64,000 bases of DNA from Tipula vernalis (lineage: Eukaryota > Arthropoda > Insecta > Diptera > Tipulidae): NCBI GenBank assembly GCA_958295665.1, contig OY282558.1:332355106-332419105 (forward strand), read 5' to 3'. A model generated the notes under the pieces. That model saw only the letters and a list, made by a program, of their open reading frames with translations. It was not told the origin of the DNA and did no database searches. The translations under genes were made by a program, and so were the position numbers. Every line of letters starts with the position of its first letter. Position 1 is the stretch's first letter. Positions 24,806-34,178 of the stretch are shown here, piece by piece.

Positions 24806-27400
24806 ATGTCTGCGAAAAGCCGACCAGATACATGTTGTAATCCTTTCAGATATCCTGATAAAGTAAGACATGTGGGTAACAATTTACGAAACATGACTCG
24901 AGTAACGCTAAAATTTCCGTAACGCTAAACTATGTTGCGATTGCAGAAAAAGATTCAAATTTGATTCTGACTCAATCAACGTATCTGGGAATAAAAATGA
25001 AATTTGTGAAAATATGCAAGTGGATGAAAGTTTATTTGAGGGACAAAATTCTGATGAAAACGTCAAAAAGAACAACTCTAAATCAGTCAGAGAAAGTGAC
25101 TTGGAGGAAATGCTAACAGAGTTCAAAGTCAAATTTGCAAGTTTGGAAAACACCGATCCTCTTGAAACTAAAAATTTTGACTATAGCTCCGTCAAGTTGG
25201 GGTATAAATCAAATATCAAAACAAATTAATACATCACGACGTTCGGCGAAAAATCTAAGGAACTTAAAGCTGTGAAAGGCATTCTAGCTGATACTACCGC
25301 TAAGGTATGTAAAACATTATTATTGAACACTATTGATAAAGTTGAAAAATTTTATAATAGCGATTCCAATAGCAGAATTATATATGGACAAATGGATAAC
25401 ATTTCTATAGAAGTAAATGTTAAAAAATGAAAGTGCAAAATCGGATGTTGCTCCTGAATCTGAAAGAATTACATTACATGAGTCGCCTTAGACTTTCTTG
25501 TCTTCGGTCGTACATTTTTTATCCGCAATATTTTTAGTCGAGGTAAAAATGGTTAGTTGTCTTCAGCTCACTTCTGGAGCTACCGCAAGGAGTGACAGCT
25601 TGAGAAGAAAACGTTACAGCCAGAAAAAGTCGCTGTCGAAGTCCTAAATCGACAAATCAAGCTGAAACCGCTTTTCAGAGTACTAATGTTCTTAGACCTG
25701 AGACCACTTGATTGGCTTTAGCAGGGGTTCGCATGAAATTGGCATTTTATATTTTCAAAATTCCATAATAACAATCCAACAAGGTGACGGAATGTATTAT
25801 TCTAAAAGTTAATCGTATAATACAAATATGCAAATAAAGATGGGACACCACCACGGATATGAATAAGTCCCGTGATTCTGAAGCAATTAGTTTTATAGCT
25901 TTTTTAAAAAAATAATTTATTATGTTGATTCACTTCATGCTGCACAATCTGTTGTGAATGAGCTACAGCTCAAAACAGGGTGTATTAGCTTGGGGTACAA
26001 AATATATGTCAAAAAACTAGGTAGTAGGTAGCTAACCAAGACCTTGTCTACATTGGTATATTACTAATACTCATTCAAAGAATCTCACCCTGATATTAAG
26101 ATAGATTATAGTACTTCTGCTAAATTACGTACTAACACTATGTTCTTGCTGGAGCTAGTGGAACCCATAGTATGTGCGTATGCACTATTTATCAATATTC
26201 CAAGCTCATGTTAGATGCAATAAATATCAAACAACTAACCCAAAACTCAAATAATTTGGTATTTGGATAAAAAGAATGCTTGGAACAAGCCACATGCAGT
26301 AATACATGTTTAAAGTGTCAGGCTCGGTTCTATGCTGTTAGATTCACTGAAAAGAGAAAATTACTCTCAAGTAGAGTACATCTCTCGGACGGCAACTGGC
26401 AGATGTAAATTAGAAACATTAAAACAGAATTATACCGAATTTTCCGATAGATTAAGTAATAAATTAAAAACTCTGAAACCACACTCATTCATCGCTAAGC
26501 ATAAAACCAATTTTATCGCTGAAAAGAAAAATAATCTGAATGAAACAGAAGTTATGGTTAAGTTCCATTTGTCAAGCATTCCATTTTAATAATGACCAAT
26601 GCACTGGATTTCCTGTCATTTTTTATTACAAGATCAATTCTGGCTTAATGCATAATAGTTGCGTATTTTTATCTAACAGCTTACATCAAGATACTGTTGC
26701 GGTTTATACCATTCAAAACCTGATTTATCCAGAAATTCAAAAAAATGTTGTCGAACTAAACAAAATTATTTATGTAACCGATGGTGCAAAATAATATTTT
26801 AAAAACCGGTATCAAACAGTTAACCTCATGCAGAACAAGAAAGACTTTGGTAAGCAAAGTTGTTACGATGGGATTGGTGCAGTTTTCAAGAGAGAAGCAT
26901 ATAATTATATTACATATACGAGTATATAAAAATAATCAAAAACGCAATTTTTGTTATTATTTTTATTTTATATATTTTTTCAATAAGTATGTTCCTTATT
27001 GTGGAATAAATTATTTCACAATAAGGAACATAATTATTGAAAAAATATATAAAATAAAAATAATATGTAACAAAAATTGCGTTTTTGATTATTTCTATAA
27101 ATATGTAATATAAAGTTAATTATGAAAATTAATTAAAAAATGAGTTTCAATAATATAGAAGCATATAGAGCTAGTCTTACAGCAAAACCAAAAGATGCTT
27201 TATTAACACATAATACTCTTTTCAAGTGGGCACAAAAACATTTCAAGTTATTAAAATGTTTTTATTTTAATAAAACAGAGCACGAAAAGATGAAAAGGAA
27301 ACTCAATAAAAGGTTTGAGTTAGCGAAACCTGTACTAGAAATTCAGAAGAACCACTGTTTTCAAGTTACAAAAGAAAAAGAACTATTGATTAAAGGATAG
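24806..27400 (+). pseudogene. Decayed transposase-like gene of an unclassified insect/cnidarian repeat family
   Basis: Starts MSAKSRPDTCCNPFRYPDK at 24806. After stops comes a Cys motif, LCCDCRKRFKFD, near 24930. Acidic/Lys-rich sequence follows (25014-25229), then AVKGILADTTAKV and later HPDIKIDY, GASGTHSMCVCTIYQYSK (about 26155-26210), PHSFIAKHKTNFIAEKK, FHFNNDQCTGFPVIFYYK, VTDGA (about 26775) and KQSCYDGIGAVFKREAYN (about 26855-26908), with at least four frame changes. I recall an unnamed family of multicopy predicted proteins with this order (CCNPF, AGASGTHS.CVC, then SDG and HGKS.CDGIGG). The pattern suggests a DDE-like transposase, but I cannot name the superfamily. The C-terminal frame at 27140-27400 continues it after a palindromic insertion. 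Confidence 0.6.
26909..27109. mobile_element. ~200-bp palindromic insertion (MITE-like)
   Basis: Arms of about 90 bp: the left has attacatat ... aaaaacgcaatttttgttat ... aagtatgttccttattgtg and the right is its reverse complement up to atatgtaat, with about a 14-bp loop near 27001-27015. It separates two parts of the transposase-like pseudogene, so it inserted after that gene. Such a palindrome would fold into one long hairpin. Confidence 0.8.
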
Positions 27401-27439
27401 TCGGATCCCGCTGAAAGCTTAAAAATTAATATTTAAGAA

Positions 27440-27649
27440 GTGAGAGGCTCGGGGACTCACTTAAATCAGGCACCCCTAAAAGTGAGAGGCAAGGGGACTC
27501 ACATAAATCAAGCACCCCGAAAAGTGAGAGGCTAAAAGACTAACATAAATCTAGCACACTGAAATGTGAGAGGCAAGGGGACACATTTAAATCAAGCATG
27601 CCGAAAAGTAAGAGGCAAGGATTCTCACTGTGAGCAAGCCCTTCAGAGG
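27440..27649 (+). repeat. 42-bp minisatellite, five units
   Basis: Units start with gtgagagg at 27440, 27482, 27524, 27566 and 27608, exactly 42 bp apart, each carrying variants of aaggggactcacataaat and caagcaccccgaaaa. The period is 14 codons, and the array is in the same frame as the preceding 27140-27400 frame, giving VRGKGTHINQAPRK-like peptides with some stops. It may be a repeat-bearing tail of that gene or simply a minisatellite. There are no unique spacers, so it is not CRISPR-like. Confidence 0.8.
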
Positions 27650-27844
27650 AAACAAAAGTCTACTACGTCCCGTAGTTGTTTCTAGGTAACGCCAGAAGAA
27701 GCCACAGTTTAAGCGATATAATATGCATGCATAAAGTGTTCTACATTCACACTTGCCAAATTGAGATTCATTAAGATTAGATCTAATCATTAATATTGAC
27801 TAATTTTGATTATTTTACTCTATGTGAACTTTAATTGGAGTTTA

Positions 27845-28235
27845 GCGATGAAAAAACATGCGAATAGGTTCATTCCAAACTTTTGCGAAGTCTTTAACGA
27901 TCGTTAACTACGTAAAACTTCTTTTTTGAGTAGTTGTTTGAGTTTAGAAATAAAATGTGGAGATTTTAGCCAAAAGTGAGGTTATATTCTTGTTCAGCGA
28001 TAAAAAATACATCGAAATTGGCTCATTCCAGACTTTTGCGACACCTTCAGTGAGCACAAACTAAGTAAAACTGCTTTTTGAGCAGTTTTTGGAGGTTAGG
28101 AATAAACCGCGGAGCTTTTAGCCAAAAGTGAGGTTATAAATATTCCTGTTCAGCGAAAAAAAATACATCGAAGTTGGCTCATTCCAGACTTTTGCGACAT
28201 CCTGAGCGCTTCTAAACTAAATAAAATTGCTAGCT
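27845..28235. repeat. ~154-bp tandem repeat, about 2.5 units
   Basis: The word gcgatgaaaaaacatgcga and its variants recur at 27845, 27997 and 28153 (152 and 156 bp apart), followed each time by ggctcattccagacttttgcga and, in the complete units, ttagccaaaagtgaggtta. Non-coding and moderately diverged. Confidence 0.8.
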
Positions 28236-28410
28236 CAGGGTGATGTCCACAACTTGAAACCGTCATATTGATCCGTCATTTTGAATTGTTGTAAAAGGCT
28301 AAACGATAGTAAAACATATGTTTCTTAAGTTTCATTTTGGTTTTTTTTAAAACATTTCTACGACCAATACAATTTTGTGCGGGGGGAGGGGGGTGTCCTG
28401 TTGACAGAGA

Positions 28411-28618
<208 letters not shown>

Positions 28619-28960
28619 TAGGGAATCCAAATTTACCGAAAATTTCATTTACCGGTTTCGGTATTTTTTTTTCTTAATTTACCGGTTTTCCCGGTAAATT
28701 TCGGTAATTGTTTAATCTACAAAAACATCATTGAAACATCTAACATATCTTAATTATTTACTTATTATTTTTGTTTTTTGAGAAAAAAGACATTTTTAAG
28801 TTAAAATTTCATTTTTGTTATATTAAAAAATATACATAATATTACATAAAAGTACTTAGCAACAATACAGTTAATTCAAATTCAAATTTATAGAGTTCAG
28901 TCTCATTGATTTTCTTATAGAAAAAAATAACAATAATAGAATAAGTAAAAACAATCTATT

Positions 28961-30616
28961 TTATAAATTTAGTTTATAAATATCGTTTTGTTGGTTAAAA
29001 TAAGCTCGTAGAAAACATAACATATCCAATGTATCATCATTCAGACGAGATCTTATTTTATTGCAAATTTGTCCCGCCGAAGAAAATGCTCGCTCTGCAT
29101 CTACTGATGTTGGTTTTATTGTCAAGAGATATTGATAGACTCGATTAAGCCAGACACCACGTTCTTTAGTTTGTTCATACAATGCAATTTCTCTTCGCAT
29201 TATTGTTGTTATGTTTTTGTTGTTTAGCTCTATAGGTTTTAATTTCAATTCATATGGCTTAGTTTTCTTTTTAATAGCAGAAATTAAACGTTCTTTCATA
29301 GTTAACTCTTTTTCACTTTGTTCTTCATCTTCCGATGAAGAGGCTACAACCAGACCATCATCCGATGTCGGTGAAGTTATCATATTCAAACGTTCAATTA
29401 AATTTACAATCAGTTTTGCTATCGTAGACTTGTTTGTACGATTGAAAACAAAGTATTCATGATCAGAAATATTGTCATCTAAATTATGCAAATATTGTAG
29501 TACGTCAGAATATTGAGTGCGTCTCTTATTAATTTGAAATATTAATGCATTTTTCAATTCATTGCTATAAAAGCTATTTTGAATTGATAATTCATCCATC
29601 ATGAATTTTAATGATGCATCAGCACTGAGTAGCGTACTATTACTGGAACACATTGATTCCAACGACATTGTTATTGGGAGTAAAGAAGTTATAATTTCAT
29701 CAACAGCTTTGAGCTCATTATCGGAAAAACTTACATCGATTTGCAAATCAATTAGACATTTTTGCACACATGTTTTTAATAAATAGAATCTCTTCATCAT
29801 TGCTAGCAAGCTATTCCACTTGGTATTGGTATCTAAAATCAAACAAAGCTCTTTATTAAAATCTGTAACGACGTATTTCTGTAACAAATCATTATTTTTT
29901 GTCGAATAACGAAATATTTTCACAGTTTTTCTGATTTTTGCTATTATCGGATATAATTGTTGAATTGTTTCGAAATTTTCTTCATGTTCATTTGATCCTG
30001 GAAATATTTCCATGTAATCTCCATTTTCGCAATCACTTTCAGTTTCGCCTTCACTATTATCATCCTCGTTTGAATGAGCTAGCTCATTCGCATTTGTTTG
30101 AACGTCAGCAAATCCGTTTTTGTTGTACAAGACTTTAATCACCGCCAAATGAATTCCATGTGCGAGACACAATTGATGAATAAGATTCATGTCTTTTCCA
30201 ACTCGTATCATTACTGCTGCTCCGTCAGTAGACATTCCAATTATTTTGTTGATTTCCAGGTGAAACTCATTGAGTTTGGTTTCAACTGTCTCAAAACAAT
30301 TCTTAGCAGCAAATGAGTCTTTGATACGAGCGAGCCCTAAATTCCAAAATTTAGTTGAGCCATGAACATTAATATACTTTCGATTTCGTAATGACGTCCA
30401 TTCATCAAAGCTAAGGCTCAATCCTGCATCTTTATTACTTAAATATTCTAGGATATTGAGTTTCACCTCTTTTTTAATGCTGGCACCGTAGTTCATTACA
30501 ATTTCTTTGATTGTAGTTGCGGATGAAGGAACGTATAATCCTTTATTTATCAATAGTTTTCTTAAATCGTAGGACGAGCAAAATTTTACAAATGGTATTC
30601 CATCCAAAGCAACCAT
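28961..30616 (-). CDS. hAT transposase (551 codons, no internal stop)
   Basis: Cuts and pastes the element by a DDE/RNase H-like mechanism in the nucleus. Visible in order: an N-terminal region with MVALDGIPFVKFCSSYDLRK; SLSFDEWTSLRNRKYINVHG containing the first catalytic Asp region; GMSTDGAAVMIRV with the second Asp; LCLAHGIHLAVIKVLYNK; an acidic insert; WNSLLAMMKRF; the helical insertion domain; and the C-terminal dimerisation region with SVDAERAFSSAGQICNKIRS and LRAYF. The frame stays open about 92 nt upstream of the chosen ATG (NKNIPCTSSGTITKFFKPK), so translation might begin earlier. No BED zinc finger is visible upstream, where 30721-31020 holds GTAT-rich sequence, so the DNA-binding N-terminus may be deleted or in an unrecognised exon. 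The uninterrupted frame suggests a young copy. Confidence 0.85.
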   Translation of the reverse strand: MVALDGIPFVKFCSSYDLRKLLINKGLYVPSSATTIKEIVMNYGASIKKEVKLNILEYLSNKDAGLSLSFDEWTSLRNRKYINVHGSTKFWNLGLARIKDSFAAKNCFETVETKLNEFHLEINKIIGMSTDGAAVMIRVGKDMNLIHQLCLAHGIHLAVIKVLYNKNGFADVQTNANELAHSNEDDNSEGETESDCENGDYMEIFPGSNEHEENFETIQQLYPIIAKIRKTVKIFRYSTKNNDLLQKYVVTDFNKELCLILDTNTKWNSLLAMMKRFYLLKTCVQKCLIDLQIDVSFSDNELKAVDEIITSLLPITMSLESMCSSNSTLLSADASLKFMMDELSIQNSFYSNELKNALIFQINKRRTQYSDVLQYLHNLDDNISDHEYFVFNRTNKSTIAKLIVNLIERLNMITSPTSDDGLVVASSSEDEEQSEKELTMKERLISAIKKKTKPYELKLKPIELNNKNITTIMRREIALYEQTKERGVWLNRVYQYLLTIKPTSVDAERAFSSAGQICNKIRSRLNDDTLDMLCFLRAYFNQQNDIYKLNL

Positions 30617-30759
30617 TCTGGAAATAATGGCAGGTACTGTATCATCAATCTTTGGTTTGAAAAATTTTGTTATGGTTCCACTACTAGTACACGGTATATT
30701 CTTATTTTCTGATGTTTATATCATGTAGAGTAGGGATTTTGCTTGAACTGTAAGGAATC

Positions 30760-30880
30760 TGAATGTATGTATGTATGTTTGTATATATTTGTGTGTGCGA
30801 GTGTATGTATGTATATATGTGTGTTTGTGAATATATATGTATGTGTATATACATTATGAATATGTATATACAGTGGTGTG
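30760..30880. repeat. (GTAT)/(GT)-rich microsatellite
   Basis: Tracts of gtatgtatgtatg, tatatatttgtgtgtg and atatatatgtatgtgtatat. It lies inside the hAT element between the transposase gene and its right end, where a BED-finger exon would be expected. Confidence 0.8.
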
Positions 30881-31121
30881 CAATAGGAGTTGATCTTCTT
30901 GATTGGGAGAGTTAACATGTATTTTAAAAATTCCAAAAAAAATTCAATATTATTATCCCTATTCTAGTTCGTATCATACTGAAATACAATGTAATTATGT
31001 AAATCTAATATAATTAATTTTCGGTATTTTCGGTAAAATTTTGAAAATTTACCGGTTTTTCGGTAATTAAAAATGTACGGTAAACCCGGTTTACCGGTTT
31101 ACCGAAAACCGGTATTGGATT

Positions 31122-31126
<5 letters not shown>

Positions 31127-31178
<52 letters not shown>
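31127..31178. repeat. (TA)n tract, right side of the hAT insertion
   Basis: Pure TA of about 52 bp directly abutting the right hAT terminus. It is the continuation of the tract at 28411-28618. Confidence 0.9.
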
Positions 31179-31181
<3 letters not shown>

Positions 31182-31365
31182 TTAATTTACGAAGAAGGCA
31201 AAAACACGTCTTTCTTCTTCGAGCGTCGACGACCACTACAAGTTCAAATAAATAGCCCTATACCAAAAAATTCTTTCTTTAAAAAAAATTAAAAAATTAA
31301 AAACAAAAAAAAATTTTTAAATAAATACATAATACAGAAGAATATGTAAATTTGTTTTCATAAAT

Positions 31366-31475
31366 TAGGAGGTCCCGGTGAATTTTGGTGCAAATCGGTC
31401 AACCGGAAGTGGCCAATCCCGTGGGTCAGAAAATTTATTTTTCAATATCTTAAAAAGTAAACGGTAAAGGAAATA
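31366..31475 (+). repeat. Fragment of the foldback-family unit
   Basis: Contains gaggtcccggtgaatttt, caaatcggtcaaccggaagt and atatcttaaaaagtaaacgg, matching 57808-57905 in the same orientation. Another scrap with cgtaaaagaaagtcgtgtga and ggccaccccatca is at 33207-33243. Confidence 0.75.
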
Positions 31476-31525
31476 AAATTAAAAGAAAAAATTCAAAGTT
31501 CTTAATAAAATTTGTTTTAATTAAC

Positions 31526-31566
31526 AAATGAACGTTTTCGATCACAACGTGATCATCATCAGATTT
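31526..31566 (-). ncRNA. Hammerhead-ribozyme-like motif (PLE type)
   Basis: On the minus strand: stem I half AAAT, core CTGATGA, an extra T, six-base stem II GATCAC with loop GTT and GTGATC, core GAAA, self-complementary ACGT as minimal stem III, TC before the expected cleavage point, and stem I closing half ATTT. All elements of a minimal type I hammerhead are present in order, with exact core sequences and a perfect stem II. The one-base offset before stem II is the same oddity as at 14125-14162. It starts inside the open frame of a PLE endonuclease fragment but lies on the opposite strand. Confidence 0.55.
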
Positions 31567-31923
31567 CATTTCATCATCAAAAGTACAAATATGAGAACAA
31601 CTATAAGCAAATACGAAGATGTCACGACGCTGTCAGCCAGGTCTTGTATTTATAAAATTGCTTGTGCCAAAACCGAAGGAAAATACGTCGGGCAGACGGC
31701 CAAATCTTTTTACAAACCTTTACAGGAACACACTCTCGCCGTAAGAAACAATGACTCACATAAATGCAGTGTTGCGCTTCAAAAGATTAATTATAGAGGC
31801 CACGAAGTAGATGTCAACAATTTCAGAATTATAAAGATGGTAAATGGTGTCTGGAAACTCGTCGTAATGAATACCGAGGATAGTCCGATTTCTTCTAATT
31901 TATTTAATGTAATCAATCCTTAA
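31528..31923 (+). pseudogene. PLE GIY-YIG endonuclease fragment
   Basis: The domain begins about residue 40 of the open frame: SCIYKIACAKTEGKYVGQTA carries the GIY-like (CIY) and YVG (YIG) strands, followed by KSFYKPLQEH, equivalent to the R..EH helix with its catalytic Arg replaced (K-P instead of K-R). After VALQKINYRGHEVDV comes a C-terminal segment, LVVMNTEDSPISS, and the stop. The first 40 codons overlap the hammerhead-like motif and are probably not native coding sequence. No RT is present upstream. Confidence 0.65.
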
Positions 31924-32390
31924 GTAATACGGATAATTATTTTATTAACGTTTACATTTTTTTGACGGTATTTTATTTATTTAATTTTTGTCCATTTCTA
32001 TTGTCCCTCTAATTTTTACGCATATAAATAAAGCAACCTTGATTATACAAAGCCATAGTCTAAAAAACACAGCTTTTATAAAGGAATTAGAAACGAGGAA
32101 AAAACTTTTCATAGTAAAATACACAAAACATATGGGAAATCACTTTTTTTCCTGACAAATTTTTAAATAAAAACGTTACAAATTCTTTATTATGATTTCT
32201 GAAATACGTTCATAAATATTTGAATTTCAACATTTATGAATATCGTTTAAGTAAATCGTTTTTATTTTTTTGTAATAATTGATTTATTTAAACCAAAATA
32301 TAAAAAAAATTTCATAACAACAGCATTCTGGTCAAATTAAAATAAAAGCTTACTACAATTCGTTTGGTCATTAAGTCAATATACATTACA

Positions 32391-32990
32391 TAGATGGCAG
32401 TGATGGCCGTACAAATTTGGTAAAATTGTACCAAAAATTACCACCTGGTGAAATTTCAAGTACAAAAATTGCAGGAAAATCAAAAAAAAACATTCACAAA
32501 ACATTAAGTACGAGTGATAATTTTGTGATTAAATAATTTTTTTCGTATTTTTCTGTAAATATTTTAGACATCTTACGCACACTAGTGAAACTAAACATAA
32601 ATTTAGCAAGTATTATTTTAATTCGTCAGAGCCAATTTTGATGTATTTTTCAAAATGAAAGTTCGAAAAAATATATTTTAGAAATAATTTAATTTTAATA
32701 TTTCTGCAATTAATATTTACTTAATACCAATATGGCCTTTTTGTATATTGTTCTTAAAGATATATAGAAAACTTTTATATAAACATTTTATAATATTTTT
32801 GCTTTTTTCATTGAAAAACTTGAATCTAAAAAACACCATTTTTACTATGGATTCCTATGTAAATCAGTGAAAAGTTATACCACTAAAAATGATTCTAAAT
32901 AATACGTCATTATGATTATGGCTCTATACTCTAGAAGGTTCTGATATAAAGCGCAACATATCTACAAAACCTGTTACGCGGGCATATTTA
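32391..32990 (+). repeat. Dispersed repeat, copy 1
   Basis: Blocks ttttgatgtatttttcaaaa, tgaaagttcgaaaaaata, aactaaacataaatttagca and gttataccactaaaaa recur, reverse complemented, at 47860-48235. The left end (cagtgatggccgtacaaatt) resembles a hAT terminus, but I could not find its partner. Non-coding. Confidence 0.65.
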
Positions 32991-33454
32991 TGTTTTTATT
33001 CACTAGTTCTAATTCAAATCTAAGATTACCACGTAGTTATCGAAAACGTTCAATTTTTAAATAAAAAAGATTTTAATCTTTTAATTTATTTATTTTGAAT
33101 TCAATTTTTTGTGTATTTCGAGAAATGATCATTTCACGAAATAATCTCAACACTCAAGAATAAATTTGTAAGAAATTTGGATAAAATGTTTCTGAAAATC
33201 CTCCGATCGTAAAAGAAAGTCGTGTGATGGCCACCCCATCATTTTTTTCACTACGGGATTTGGAATTGGAAAGAAATCCCACTACATTATTTCTAACATC
33301 AATTTGGTTTTCTTCCCTAAGTCAATTTACTAGAACTTCAGTATTATGAATAATCGAGTTTATTTAAGGAACATTTTTGTTTGGTAAATTAAGTAACCAT
33401 AGTTATAATAATAAAACTATGTTGTGAATTTATTTGTTAATTTTTTTGTAAAAT

Positions 33455-33545
33455 GTAAAACTAGGTTAGGTTAGGTTTGGGTGGCTGTCCACTAGGACCA
33501 GGCATAGACACAAAAATGGTCCCTAGCCAATTAACTTCCTACTTA
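33455..33545. repeat. AGGTTAGG-containing dispersed sequence
   Basis: Contains aggttaggttaggtttgg followed by gtggctgtccactaggacc. Short runs of this kind are common in dipteran genomes. Not a telomere array: only two complete units. Confidence 0.35.
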
Positions 33546-33843
33546 TTGTTGATCCAGATTTTGATTGAAATCCTTTATGAGGCATAATGGAACTATTGAT
33601 TTAATAACACTTGTGTTTCTTGCGATCCTTGCTACACGTAATGTAATTAACAACTGTTACTTTTCTAGGTACAGTTGTTGATAACTTGGGCGACTAAGAA
33701 AAATTTCATCAAACATTTTCTTTCGTCAACTTTATACCTTTATACGTTTATACTATGAAATATTTTCAATATACTAAAATCCATTTTATTAAAATAGGAA
33801 ATTCAAATTCTTAAATTTTCGGAATATTTAAAATTATAGTTGT

Positions 33844-34163
33844 TTGTTTGTTTCTTTTGATTTATTTTTTACCGTCCTACTTTACGCCTGGAGTAGCCAA
33901 ATCGAGGACGGGCGGCTACAGATCCGTCTTTGAGAACCACCTGCACATTGCATTGCTTCATGCCAACCTGTAGTGCTGACATGAAAGGTGGTTCGGCCCA
34001 TGGATTCTGCACTCTCAACAGGGGGTCATAGATGTGTTCATCTTCATCACCGATCGTAATCAGATAATGAAAAATCCCTATTGCACCCCGCTCCTGTAGG
34101 GATTCGAACCCGGTACCTCCCGATCCAACCGCCGCAGCTTTAACCACTGCGCCGTTTTCTCGG
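33844..34163 (-). mobile_element. tRNA-derived SINE with 15-bp TSD
   Basis: The element is 320 bp on the minus strand, flanked by identical 15-bp repeats taaaattatagttgt at 33829-33843 and 34164-34178. Its 5' end has RNA polymerase III promoter boxes: A-box-like ggcgcagtggttaaag and B-box ggttcgaatcc about 50 bp later. The body is relatively GC-rich (ctgttgagagtgcagaatcc, gcaggtggttctcaaagac), and it ends in an A-rich tail (aaaaaataaatcaaaagaaa, caaacaaac). The 92-codon frame inside is a by-product. Perfect duplications suggest a young insertion mobilised by a LINE. Confidence 0.9.
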
Positions 34164-34178
34164 TAAAATTATAGTTGT

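Larger units (their letters stand above)
28619..31126 (-). mobile_element. hAT-family DNA transposon inserted in a TA microsatellite
   Basis: Both ends read tagggaatccaa inwards: tagggaatccaaatttaccg at 28619 and its counterpart ending cggtattggattcccta at 31126. Subterminal ACCGG/CCGGT words are abundant within about 80 bp of each end, typical of hAT transposase binding. Both sides are TATATATA, so an 8-bp hAT duplication is satisfied but cannot be distinguished from the microsatellite. It encodes one long transposase on the minus strand. Confidence 0.85.

Noticed and set aside
27440..27649. CRISPR array
   Set aside because: Units are directly contiguous at 42 bp without unique spacers, in eukaryotic-type sequence.
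33455..33480. Telomeric TTAGG array
   Set aside because: Only two complete units and embedded in unrelated sequence.
33869..34147. 92-codon protein gene on the minus strand
   Set aside because: It lies entirely inside the SINE and starts in its tRNA-like head.
34080..34160. A tRNA gene
   Set aside because: The A and B boxes are present, but it is the head of a 320-bp SINE with an A-rich tail and target duplications. No proper acceptor stem was found.
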